A stretch of DNA of 64,000 bases from Nephrocerus scutellatus (taxonomy: Eukaryota; Arthropoda; Insecta; Diptera; Pipunculidae): the NCBI GenBank assembly GCA_947095585.1, contig OX352761.1, positions 79,177,267 through 79,241,266 on the forward strand. Direction: 5' to 3'. Positions 28,716 to 39,571 of this stretch are shown here, piece by piece; position 1 is the stretch's first letter, and each line of letters begins with the position of its first letter. The position numbers and the translations under genes are program-made. The notes below the pieces were generated by a model. The model saw only the letters and a program-made list of their open reading frames with translations, was not told the origin of the DNA and ran no database searches.

Positions 28716-29240
28716 TGACCAGATTATTGAAAAAGAAACAGAAGTGGACATGGGAAAATACCCAAGAAGAAGCTTTCCAGACACTCAAAACCAAATTAAC
28801 CGAGGCACCTGTTCTCGCCTGTCCTGATTTCACCCGACCTTTCTTGTTACAAACCGACGCCAGTGCCGATGGGCTCGGAGCAGTCCTTTCCCAGAGTATC
28901 GACAATCAAGAACGAGTAGTCGCCTATGCCAGCCGAACTCTTACAGACGCCGAGCGAAACTATTCTGTTACAGAGAGAGAATGTTTAGCAGTGGTATGGG
29001 GTATTCGCAAAATGCGACCCTACCTGGAGGGCTACCTCTTCCTCGTCCACACAGATTACCAGTCGCTAAAATGGCTACACGGCAAAGACAATCCATCTGG
29101 ACGTCTGGCGCGTCGGGCAATCGAACTGCAACAGTACGACTACGAAATCCGTTACCGAAAAGGCTAAACCAACACCGTAGCAGACGTATTATCGAGGCAC
29201 CCGATTGTCGAACCACCAATCAAACTATTACTTCCGATTA
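28716..29240 (+). pseudogene. Gypsy-T copy 2 RNase H
   Basis: A complete domain: W-T-W-E-N-T-Q-E-E-A-F, L-L-Q-T-D-A-S-A-D-G-L-G (catalytic Asp), A-Y-A-S-R-T-L, T-E-R-E-C-L-A-V (Glu), V-H-T-D-Y-Q-S-L (Asp; the His is Tyr here), A-R-R-A-I-E-L-Q and Y-R-K-G followed by the shared TAA stop at 29165-29167. Loss of the D-H histidine and the stop argue against activity. Confidence 0.85.
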
Positions 29241-29321
29241 CTGAAATCTGTTCATGGTATCAGGCCAAAACGCAAATGGTAAAATCCAACCCCGAAGAAA
29301 ATTCCGAATATCAAGTAGTAG

Positions 29322-30237
29322 ATGGAGCTCTATATCAGCATATTTACAACCCGACCTGCCACACCGAAACTGCTCCGACCGCCTGGAAAGTTTGGGTTCC
29401 GAAGACGCTATGCCATCAGGTCTTGCTTGATCGCGAAGACGATTGCCAGAATAGCCAAGACGTACTACTGGCCTGGACTATTTCGCGACACCGCCCGATT
29501 TGTCCGCCAATGCCCCAATTGCATGGAATACAAAATGCATATGAATGTCGCCAACTATCCTTGGGAAATCGCCATTTCCGACTTCATCGGCCCACTTCCC
29601 CGATCGACGAAAGGAAACACCATAATATTGGTATTCCATGATAAGTTTTCTAAAAGGACGGAGTTTGTAGCTCTCCGAGATGCAACCACCCCCCAATTTA
29701 AAGAGCGCATCCTCAGCCGGTATGGATGCCCAAAAGTCTTAATCACCGACAATGGAACGCAGTATCGGAGTAAACAATTCCAGGAGCTACTAGTACATCT
29801 CCAGATCAATCAGCGATTTACACCCCCTTATACACCCCAAGCAAACCCGACAGAGCGTATGAAACGGGTCATAAAAACCATGGTTGCACAATATCTGAAA
29901 AAGGACCATAGAACGTGGGACGTGTACCTACAGGAACTCATGCTGGCCATGAACACAAGTAGCAACGAAACGACTGGGTACTCCGCTGCCTACCTGAACT
30001 TCGGCCGTGAACTACGCTTACCGTCTACTCCTGATATAGCATTAATCGCTGAACCTGAAACAAAAGAACGCATAAAAATACTAAACGAAGTCCTGTCCGA
30101 TTCAACCTAGCTAAAGCATTTGGAATACAGAAACGCTACTACGACCTCCGTCGCCGACCATGGATTCCTACCATAGGAGAGATGGTATACTACCGCTACC
30201 GACCACTCTCTTCGGCAGCACAACAATTCGCTGCTAG
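29322..30237 (+). pseudogene. Gypsy-T copy 2 integrase
   Basis: Collinear with copy 1: Cys pair, I-S-D-F-I-G-P-L-P, I-T-D-N-G-T-Q-Y and N-P-T-E-R-M-K-R all present. A 7-bp deletion near 30092 shifts the frame before the C-terminal Y-Y-D-L-R-R-R-P-W. The His pair of the zinc domain is lost at the same upstream frame break as in copy 1. Confidence 0.85.
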
Positions 30238-31890
30238 CTAGCACCTAGATATATCGGACCATACCGAATCAAAAAAAAAGATTTCACCAGTAATCTTCAT
30301 CCTAGAAGGAGACCAACAGAATACAATAATCGCCCACATAAAGGATTGCAAGAAAACCAACGACCCACCCGACACCAGCAATACTCATATCGTAGGTATT
30401 GACAATCGCACCACAACCGAATCAGTGTTACACAGGATGTTCAGCCAACAACATCACCTCGCAAAATACACCGAAGCCACCGTAGCACCAGGAACCCATC
30501 GACGTACCAAGCCACGTCCCGTGCTAGCACCACAGCCGAAGACGACCACCACCCAGCACCACGTCCGGAACCAGATGTGGAAAATGCCACTACCACCCAA
30601 GCGACCACTCACCAGCAACGAGCTAACTCAGCTGTGCAAAATCGTACCCCGAGATGTAAGTACCGCCGCAACCCCCATCCCATTTGTTGAAAGCCGACAG
30701 ACACTACCCAAACCACCACCACGCTTCCTACCCCCCACTACCGAAGCCCGAAGAAACCGAAGCTCCAGTCAAGATGCCCACACTACCAAAGCTCAACGAA
30801 ACAGAAGCTCCAGTCAAGACCACGATGCCCCCGCAACTTCCGTACCACCGGACCACCACAACCGCCCGAACCGCTACCAATGATCCATTGATTAAAGCAT
30901 TTGGACTCGCGTCGTTTTAGTCTCGTGTTCGTTTTTTCGCATTGCTTTTTCAATGAATCAGAGAGAATTCTGAGAAAATAAATTGAAACCGGCTACAAAC
31001 GTGAGGAATGTGATATATTGTAAATCACATTCCTTCGATTTTTATTTTATTTTGAATTTTAATAAAGGGCTTAGCTCAACTTATTGCCGTGACACAAGTC
31101 ATTCAGGGAGTCCTACCTTGACAATAAGTCTCTATATACAAAAAAAAAAAACCCTGAACCTGAAGAAATGTAAGAATTCAACAAAGTACTTTATTTACAT
31201 TTTTTGTAACTCGTTCGGCGATTGGCACCACAGAAACAACGAGAGAGAAATCAAATTGAAATCAATGAAAAAGTTATTAAATTCTGAAGCACTTACTTTT
31301 AATGTAATTAATAGTTAAAAATTCGAAATGAAATACTCGTATCAATGTTGATACGAAAAAATTATGGCACCAAAATATTACACATACCTTACAAATTTAG
31401 AAATTGTTGCTGTTGATTTGGATGAGTATAATAATGCTGCTGCTATGATGATGATGATGATATTGTGATGACGACAATGTTGATGGGCCGTGTAGATGAT
31501 GATACTATGCTAAAATTGAAACTGCTTAAGCTGTTTGATGTTGCTGCTAGATGATGATAATGTTTATGCTGTTGTTGATATGGATGATGATGATGTGATG
31601 ACGACAATTTCGAGGGTCCCTGTTGATTCTATGCTGAATGTAAAGCTGCTGAAGCTGTTTGTTATTGCTGTATATGTATATGATGAAGATGCTGAGGATG
31701 CTTGACATTTTAGTAGAAATTGCTGCTGTTTCCGTTGCTAAAAGACAAGTGGCTCTGCCAGCTGCGTCGGATTTGCAAACTTCACGTGGCAGAAAATATA
31801 TATAGAACTAGCTGCAGCCTGCTGTTGGCTGTATCTAATGGAAAGAGTAGGTTGCCCTCGGAATTTCGCAAGTACTGAAGAATATGATGA
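30238..31890 (+). other. Gypsy-T copy 2 Pro-rich tail and 3' non-coding region
   Basis: The tail frame of 152 codons (30425-30883) is the counterpart of 21797-22269. A deletion then removes about 340 bp present in copies 1 and 3 (CTACCAA joined to TGATCCATTG at 30878-30885). The AT-rich and GAT/GCT-repeat parts follow. Confidence 0.6.
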
Positions 31891-31894
31891 TGGT

Positions 31895-32130
31895 TCGAGT
31901 AACACCAAACGTTTTTTCACGGTTTCCCACCTCTTGCGAATGGGTGACAAACGTTCCGAGAGTAATAACTTGTCATGGAAAGCTTCTCAATTCGCCGTTC
32001 GGATCCGGCCTTAAATTGTAGGTCCCTTCCATTTGTGTCCGTAGTAATGGCTCTTCGCTGGTAGGCCATCATGCTAAACACCTCTGTTTCTACGGAACAA
32101 TAAATTCGGTCCTGCACGAACCATTCTTTT
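31895..32130 (+). mobile_element. SINE relative between Gypsy-T copies 2 and 3
   Basis: Same 5'-truncated insertion as at 23604, with part of the B box deleted (ATGGTTCGAGTAACACC). Its body is otherwise nearly identical. Confidence 0.7.
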
Positions 32131-32134
32131 AGTA

Positions 32135-32578
32135 TACATTGCTGACGTCACATATCATACGGACAACGACCAGAATAGTGTACCTTGCTGACGTCACCGT
32201 TTTGATTTGCTGGACGTTCAGTACAAGTGTCCATACGGACAACGACCAGAACAGTATATCTTGCTGAAGTCACAGTTTTGATTTGCTGGGCGTTCACTAC
32301 AAGTGTCTATACGGACAACGACCTGAATAGTGTACCTTGCTGACGTCACAGCTTTGATCTGCTGGGCGGTCAGTACAAGCGTTCAGTGTCCTGCTAGGCC
32401 TGCTACGTATGCGTATTAATAGTTGTAATTCTATATTGTATTAAGTATATAAGTATACATATAGTACCGACGTTGTAGAGCTAATTAAAATAAATAAAAG
32501 AACTTTTAATTTGTAACACAGGAGGGAAAAGAGAACCCTGGGTGACCGGCGAGCGTCACCCGAGCGTACAACGTTACA
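32135..32578 (+). promoter_or_regulatory. Gypsy-T LTR between copies 2 and 3
   Basis: The most complete LTR 3' half. CRE-type palindromes start at 32143, about 32189 and about 32341 with the TGAAGTCA variant about 32265; TATA-like TATATAAG is near 32445; AATAAATAAAAG is near 32490; it ends ACGTTACA at 32578. Confidence 0.75.
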
Positions 32579-32582
32579 AATT

Positions 32583-32600
32583 TGGCGCCCGAGTAGGGAC
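32583..32600 (+). promoter_or_regulatory. Primer binding site, tRNA-Lys-like, Gypsy-T copy 3
   Basis: TGGCGCCCGAGTAGGGAC, four bases after the LTR end. It differs from the tRNA-Lys(UUU) complement at two positions. Confidence 0.75.
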
Positions 32601-32878
32601 GGCTATTTAAGCCGTATCACCGACCGAGACAGCTACCAGAAGACAAAAAATCTGAAAGTTATATTTTTACATCGGCTAACTCCACGCCGATCAAAATAGT
32701 CTGTTGGGCTGGTACAAAGCACCAGCAACGAACGTTAGCAAAGCTAACAACCAAAAGAGTATAACTGGTGAATGCGTCGCCATTAACAATTTGGACACCA
32801 ACGGGGAAGTGTTCACGATTTCTTTAGCAAAAAAAAAAACAAAACAAAAAGCACGACAAAAATTACCGAATTCTCAAT

Positions 32879-33190
32879 ATGTCAACCGAGGAAACCTCAC
32901 TAAGTGTCTCTGGGATATACCCACTTAGGAAAGACGAACTAACAACCGAGTTGAGTCGTCGTGGTCTCGACTACAGTGGTAGCATGGACGAACTCCGCAA
33001 ACGGATATCTACCGAGCTGAAGAAACACTGGTCATGTGGTGATCTGCGAGGAGTAGAAGTACCGCTTACCACCAAAAAACTACCTACAATTACCTACTCG
33101 CAAGTAGAAGTACCACTCACAACCGAAAAACTACCTTCCATCACCTACTCGCAGGTAGAAGAAACCTCTTTCCGAGTACCAACTGACTGA
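32879..33190 (+). pseudogene. Gypsy-T copy 3 SAP-like N-terminal gag domain
   Basis: ATG at 32879, 103 codons, ending in TGA 33188-33190. Residues 11-45 match the SAP fold pattern (helix-loop-helix DNA-binding motif): P-L-R-K-D-E-L-T-T-E-L, R-R-G-L-D-Y-S-G-S-M, D-E-L-R-K-R-I. After the stop the same frame continues (CCG ATG) into the Gag capsid domain. The young element at 63267-62959 has the same order. This copy is called a pseudogene because the downstream gag has a further stop and a SINE. The SAP assignment rests on pattern only. Confidence 0.65.
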
Positions 33191-33193
33191 CCG

Positions 33194-34273
33194 ATGCCGA
33201 CGTCGTGGACAAGGTCCGTAAATTGAACGTTCGATGGAAACAACAATTCGCTAGAGTTTTTAGAGCGAGTAGAGGAGCTAGCTGAGTGCTATCAACTACC
33301 CCTAGATAGTAAAGTCGCGAACTTTTAAAAGGCAATGCATTAGTATAATAATAATAATAATTATAATAATATTCGGCGCGACAGACCATTGCGGTCCAAG
33401 GCCTAGCTTCTCGCAACCATTTGTGTTGAGCATGTATGTTTTTGCACACAAATGGAAGGATCCAACGGCGAATTTAGATACTTTCCGTGACAAGTTATTA
33501 CTCTCGAAACGTTTGTCACCCATTCGCGAGAGGTGGGATACCGTGAAAAAAAAAACTTTAGGTGTGACTGGGATTCGAACCGCGAAGCCCCTGCTCAGCA
33601 GCCATGCTCATTTCCACTGAGCAACGGCGCCCACAATGCATTATGTAGTATGGTACAGAAATAATAAGGAGTACTTAGGTAGTTGGGAGAACTTCAGCAA
33701 GGAACTGCGTCGTTTCTTTCTACCTCCACGCTTTGCGAGTCACTCGCTGACCGCATTCGGAACCGAACACAAAACATCCAAGAAAATGGCAAGGATTATA
33801 TGACGTCCATCCAAGCACTAATGCGGTGGCATGTCACGCTCACCACTGATGAAAAGTTAGATAGAATATATGAGAACCTCCGACCGGACTATCGTCATTA
33901 CATCAAGCGAAGGGAATTCTCTACACTATCCGACCTTAAGACACTCATCGAAGACTTCGAAAGTCTCACAAATGAACGACCGCTCGCTAGACCAGCTCCA
34001 AACCCAGTCCGACAGCCGCCATCACGCCCTACCATACCACTATCGTTTCGGGCGTCCGCACCGCTATTTCGACCTGCCAATGCATCACACCGTACCAACA
34101 AACCAACCTGCATATAACTTACCGATTCAGTCCGCCCGACCAGTCATACCTCCCAACCTACGGAGCACCATCGAAGTAACACATCAGTACCATGCCCCAG
34201 ACGTCCGTCCAGCCTACGCAAGCAGCGGAACATACCGCCAACACGTACCGCCCGCCAGACCAAGGGATACTAA
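33194..34273 (+). pseudogene. Gypsy-T copy 3 gag
   Basis: ATG 33194, then a stop after S-V-N (33227), then T-F-D-G-N-N-N-S-L-E-F-L-E-R-V. The SINE (33343-33633) intervenes, and gag resumes in Y-R-N-N-K-E-Y-L-G-S. As in copy 2, the next parts carry L-A-D-R-I-R-N-R-T-Q-N and a Pro-rich linker, cut by LINE-B at 34273. Confidence 0.8.
33343..33633 (-). mobile_element. tRNA-derived SINE with 10-bp target duplication
   Basis: This is the cleanest copy. CAATGCATTA flanks it at 33333-33342 and 33634-33643. On the minus strand, from the right: a tRNA-like head with A box (GCTCAGTGG) and perfect B box GGTTCGAATCC, CCAGTCACACC, a T10 run, a unique body, and a tail of ATT repeats (33343-33370). Polymerase III would transcribe it and a LINE would mobilise it. 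It splits gag. Confidence 0.9.
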
Positions 34274-34633
34274 CCCCTCATATAAACCTACTTCAAATAC
34301 CCCTTCCTCCTCACACACTGCATCTAATACCCCCTTTCTTGATCCCCTTCTGCCACCCACTGTTCAACTAACCCAGCAAACCATAGACACTCCTGAATGT
34401 CGGTATGCACTCTCTAGGCTTAGAGAAAAAAAATGTATACGAGAATATACGACTATTTCTTGCTTATCTGCATGACAAATCTGACTCTGTCTGCTATGAA
34501 GGTAAAACCAAAGCAAGTGTCATGGTGTCCATTCAGCAGGAAGGTCTCCCTACAAATCTAACCATTCTCAGGAGCATTTTCATCAGGTACCACGGGATTT
34601 TCAATATGTCACCTAAAAAAGTGGCAGACGACC

Positions 34634-35146
34634 TTGGCGTTTTCGGTAACTATGTACATTCTAAAAGAATCTCACACCTCCAACGGAGCCGCGTTGACCA
34701 TAGTAAATTTTTTCGTCCCTAATTTACCACCGTTGACAACAATTAAACCACCTCATCATAACATTCCACTTATCTTTTACTACCAGAACGTAAGAGGCCT
34801 ACGCTCGAAAACCCGTGATGTTCTGCGCCAATCTCATGCCCTCCCATTTGATATATATGCCCTGACTGAAACCAATCTAATCCCGGACATAAGAAACCAA
34901 GAGTTATTCCCTCCTAATTTTAATGTTTTTCGAGATGACGATCTTACCCGCCCTACGTTAGACTCTCCCTGTCGTGGAGTCTTGCAAGCCATCCACAACG
35001 ACCTCGACTCGTCTCTCATCGCTATTTCTTCGTCCTCTAAACTTGATTTCGTTTCAATAAAAATAACACTCCCCTGTAGGTCCCTGTACATTATGTGTTG
35101 TTACATTCAACCGGCCCAACCTATCGAATCCTACCAACTTGCTTGA
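34634..35146 (+). pseudogene. LINE-B endonuclease N-terminal part (copy 3)
   Basis: Same domain as at 25303, with F-Y-Y-Q-N-V-R-G-L and Y-A-L-T-E-T-N-L; 12 bp shorter near 34750. It ends at the shared frameshift. Confidence 0.85.
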
Positions 35147-37625
35147 CCAAATAATCGACTCATCTGACTCCCTTGATGACATCCTTATCTTCGGCGACTT
35201 TAATTTGCCTCAACTGCGTTGGACTCCATCGGATGATGAATCCTTTTTCATCTCTTCAAATCCCAACTCAACAAAGGAATGTCTCTTCGTAGATCGGCTT
35301 ACAGACTCAAGTCTATGCCAAGTTAGTGGCGTTCCCAACTACATGGGTAGGCAATTAGACCTTATTTTCACAACTGACCCCATTAACTCCTCTGTCTCGC
35401 TATGTCAACTATCCCTATCGACTATTGATAATATTCACCCCCCTCTTTTCCATTCGTTTTTCCACAACTCTCCACTACAGTCACCTCATCCCATAGTTCT
35501 CACTTCTTACGACTTTCATAAAGCTAATTTCCGCAAAATTAATGACTTTCTTAACAGGTCTTCCTTTAGGTTTGACAATCTATCTTTAAATGATGCCATC
35601 TCCACTTTCTACAAACAAATATTTAATTCTATATCTCTTTATGTCCCTTTCACACGCCATAAAACCTCATCTACATCTCCTCCTTGGTATAATCGAAGGC
35701 TTCGCTCCTTACGAAACAAGAGAAACAAGTTATGGGCGACTTTCCTTCGAACTTATTCTTTTTCTGACTATTCCAACTATCTCGGTATTTACCTGCAATT
35801 TACCCAGCTTTATAATTCTCTTTATCAGCGCTACCTCAATAATGCACAAGCCAATCTAATAAATGACCCTAAGTCGTTTTTTCAATTCGTCAACTATAAA
35901 AGAAAGTCTGACGGCTACCCTCCATCACTCTCTTACAATAATACATCTTCAACCGATCCGCATATCATTGCCAATTTTTTTGCTACCTTTTTCAAAAAAT
36001 CTTTCGTCGACAACTCCTTCGTACCGGACCCCTCCTATTTCAATTACCTACTCAACTTCTCCAATGGCCCCTTTCTCTCCAAAACTGTTGACCCTACTGT
36101 TATCGAAAATAAGTTACAAAAACTTATTGATGAATACTCACCCGGCCCAGATGGCATCCCCGCTATATTTCTTAAAAAATGTTCTTCCAGCATCTCCCTT
36201 CCACTTTCTCACCTCTTTTGCCTATCCCTTTCACAAGGAGAATTTCCTCAGATCTGGAAGACCTCTTTCATAACCCCGATACACAAAAAAGGATCAAAGA
36301 ATGATGTAACTAATTATCGCCCCATTGCTAAACTTTTCCATTTACCCAAACTCTTCGAAAGTATTTTATACGAAGCCTTAAGTTTCCACTGCAAGTCTCT
36401 TATCTCTCCCAGCCAACATGGCTTTCTGAAAGGTAGATCAACCACCACTAATCTTGTTGAATTCATCTCCTCCGCCCTTTAAGCCTTAGAGAGTGGCAAC
36501 GAAGTCGACGTTGTTGCAACTGACTTCAGTAAGGCTTTTGATAAGATATCTCATCAACTAATCCTCTTTAAATTGTCTTCCCTTGGCTTTGAACCCATAT
36601 TGTTAAAATGGATATCTTCATATCTGGAAAACCGTCTTTATAGTGTTCGCTTCAGGTCCGTCTTATCGTCCACATTTTTGGCAACCTCAGGGGTCCCACA
36701 AGGCAGCCATCTAGGTCCCCTTCTTTTCATTTTGACTATAAATGATCTCGATAGCGTCATCAAACATTCCGCCATCTCAATTTACGCTGACGATACCAAG
36801 TTCTTCAAACCCATTACTTCCCCACAAGACTCCTATCTCCTTCAACAAGACCTAGACAATTTTTCCAAATGGTGCCTAAAAAATTGCTTGGATCTCAATA
36901 TCTCCAACTGCCAATGTATTACCCTATCACGTAAGTGCAACAAGCCCCCTCCCAGACATTACCTTCTCCACGGTCAACCCATATCCCGCGTGCAATCTTT
37001 TCGAGACCTCGGCATATTGTGCGACTCGGAACTAAACTTCCGTTCTCATATTGGTGAAATAATTCTCAAAGCCAACTCATCACTTGGCTTCGTCAAACGG
37101 TGGTCCAAAGAATTTTCCAACCCTTACGTGACCAGATCCCTCTACATTACATTTGTCCGTCCCCTCCTCGAGTACGCTAGTCAAGCGTGGTCCCCATATC
37201 ATCAAGTTCATGTGTCTAGAATCGAGAGTATCCAACGTCGATTTCTCCGTTTTGCTCTTCGAGGGCTACCTTGGGACAATCATCTTATACTGCCTCCCTA
37301 CCAAGACCGCCTCAACCTCATAAGCTTGAAAACCCTAGAAGAACGCAGAGACATAGCTGACATTCTTTTCATACATCGTCTCCTCTCAGGCTCCGTCGAT
37401 TGCGCGGCTCTACACAATTCAATTTTCTTTAATACTAACCCCCGTAATCTACGTTGCCCGCCTCTCTTCTATCTACCGACACACCGCACTATGTACGGCT
37501 CCAACGAACCAATCTCCCATATGCTGCGTAAGGTTAACTTAAACCTTACCGTTTCCGATTTTAACCGCATCACTCCCTGCCTTAAACTTGATCTCCTCAG
37601 CCATCCCCCTAGCTTTATATGTTAG
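35139..37625 (+). pseudogene. LINE-B RT (copy 3), broken
   Basis: Same protein as 25760-28162, but a TCA to TAA change at about 36480-36482 stops it at codon 448, inside RT and before G-V-P-Q-G. The rest (from 36573, 350 codons) keeps G-V-P-Q-G and Y-A-D-D and differs from copy 2 by a few residues (for example Q-S-F for K-S-F). It is inactive. Confidence 0.85.
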
Positions 37626-37720
37626 CTATAAGTCTAAGTTTTTAGTCTTAGTTTTAAGTCTTAGTTTTAAGTTCTCAATCATGTTAGCATTAGGTTTTAG
37701 CTTGTAATAAGCCGAATAAA

Positions 37721-37738
37721 TGGGGGCAATTGCCCCCA
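37721..37738. repeat. 18-bp palindrome at LINE-B 3' end (copy 3)
   Basis: Identical to 28342-28359: TGGGGGCAATTGCCCCCA. Confidence 0.95.
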
Positions 37739-37750
37739 CCAAAATTAAAT

Positions 37751-38385
37751 CAGTCTTTATTAGCTCGTCCACCAGCAACCGATGCATACGACAGTCAGAC
37801 CTGCTGTTGGACCTGCGGCCAGCCTGGTCACACCCGCCGAAGTTGCCATCAGAACCGCCAACTGTTCTGCTTGTACTGCGGTACACCAGGCATACAAAGC
37901 CGTCATTGTCAGTGCAGGCCGTCCAATCTCATGAGCCATTAGACGCCCCTATTAATACCACTCTCAGCCACGCCTCGTACACCCTACCAAGAAAATTTTT
38001 ACGCCGCTCGTACAACGCTGTCATCGACACCGGTGCCGGAAGATCCTGTATCGGAAAAACCATTCGGCAACTTTGTATCACCCAATATACCCGACCGAAC
38101 TATCGCAATGATGTTCGCGCTGGCGGATAATTCAACCGTCACCGCACGCCAAGCATAAACTCTAAAATTCAGCTGGGGAGAATGGAACTTTAACGAAGAA
38201 TTCATGTATATTCCAAAATTAATGGATGAATTTTTAATTGGAACCGACTTCTTACGAAAACATGACTTCACCATCAACCGTGGAAAAGACTGCATCACTG
38301 CACGAACCGAATCTAGCCCTCTAGCCGTCCGAAATGTCTTAACCGAAAAACAACAACTGGAAAAATTCTTAGACACGCAATAATA
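37751..38385 (+). pseudogene. Gypsy-T copy 3 zinc knuckles and protease
   Basis: Knuckles as in the other copies (37790-37900), the D-T-G-A active site near 38030, then a longer protease than in copies 1 and 2: after stops near 38128 and 38158 it continues L-K-F-S-W-G-E-W-N-F, L-M-D-E-F-L-I-G-T-D-F-L-R (psi-loop), up to L-E-K-F-L-D-T-Q and a stop at 38381. RT is missing from there. Confidence 0.8.
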
Positions 38386-38389
38386 TCAC

Positions 38390-38672
38390 TGCTGACCAGA
38401 TTATTGAAAAAGAAGTGGACATGGGGAAATACCCAAGAAGAGGCTTTCCAGACACTCAAAACCAAATTAACCGAGGCACCTGTTCTCGCCTGTCCTGATT
38501 TCACCCGACCTTTCTTGCTACAAACCGACGCCAGTGCCAATGGGCTCGGAGCAGTCCTTTCCCAGAGTATCGACAATCAAGAACGAGTAGTCGCCTATGC
38601 CAGCCTAACTCTTACAGACGCCGAGCGAAACTATTCTGTTACAGAGAGAGAATGTTTAGCAGTGGTACGATC
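38390..38672 (+). pseudogene. Gypsy-T copy 3 RNase H, C-truncated
   Basis: W-T-W-G-N-T-Q-E-E-A-F, Q-T-D-A-S-A-N-G-L-G and T-E-R-E-C-L-A-V-V, then a deletion at 38672 (GTGGTAC joined to GATCGACGACC) removes the D-H block and about 690 bp up to the integrase start. Confidence 0.85.
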
Positions 38673-39571
38673 GACGACCTGCCACACCGAAACTGCTCCG
38701 ACCGCCTGGAAAGTCTGGGTTCCGAAGACGCTATGCCATCAGGTCTTGCTTGATCGCGAAGACGATTGCTAGAATAGCCAAGACGTAATACTGGCCTGGA
38801 CTATTTCGCGAGACCGCCCGATTTGTCCGCCAATGCCCCAATTGCATGGAATACAAAATGCATATGAATGTCGCCAACTATCCTTGGGAAATCGCCATTT
38901 CCAACTTCATCGGCCCACTTCCACGATCGACGAAAGGAAACACCATAATATTGGTATTCCATGATAAGTTTTCTAAATGGACGGAGTTTGTAGCTCTCCG
39001 AGATGCAACCACCCCCCAATTTAAAGAGCGCATCCTCAGCCGGTATGGATGCCCAAAAGTCTTAATCACCGACAATGGAACGCAGTATCGGAGTTAACAA
39101 TTCCAGGAGCTACTAGCACATCTCCAGATCAATCAGCGATTTACACCCCCTTATACACCCCAAGCAAACCCGACAGAGCGTATGAAACGTGTCATAAAAA
39201 CCATGGTTGCACAATATGTGAAAAAGGACCATAGAACGTGGGACGTGTACCTACAGGAACTCATGCTGGCCATGAACACAAGTAGCAACGAAACGACTGG
39301 GTACTCCGCTGCCTACCTGAACTTCGGCCGTGAACTACGCTTACCGTCTATTCCTGATATAGCATTAATCGCTGAACCTGAAACAAAAGAACGCATAAAA
39401 ATACTAAACGAAGTCCTGAATCTTGTCCGATTCAACCTAGCTAAAGCATTTGGAATACAGAAACGCTACTACGACCTCCGTCGCCGACCATGGATTCCTA
39501 CCATAGGAGAGATGGTATACTACCGCTACCGACCACTCTCTTCGGCAGCACAACAATTCGCTGCTAGCTAG
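38673..39571 (+). pseudogene. Gypsy-T copy 3 integrase
   Basis: Frames at 38846 and 39182 carry C-M-E-Y-K, I-S-N-F-I-G-P-L-P (the first catalytic Asp is Asn here), I-T-D-N-G-T-Q-Y, then a stop (near 39095), N-P-T-E-R-M-K-R and the C-terminal Y-Y-D-L-R-R-R-P-W. The Asp to Asn change plus the stop make it inactive. Confidence 0.85.

Larger units (their letters stand above)
34274..37750 (+). mobile_element. LINE-B, inserted in gag of Gypsy-T copy 3
   Basis: Duplicate of the LINE at 24904-28371. It has the same endonuclease frameshift near 35142, the same 3' palindrome (37721-37738) and end, and scattered base changes. Confidence 0.85.

Noticed and set aside
33560..33633. Possible tRNA gene (A and B boxes)
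   Set aside because: It is the head of a SINE flanked by target duplications, with a T-run and unrelated body following; the sibling copies have lost the acceptor and B box.
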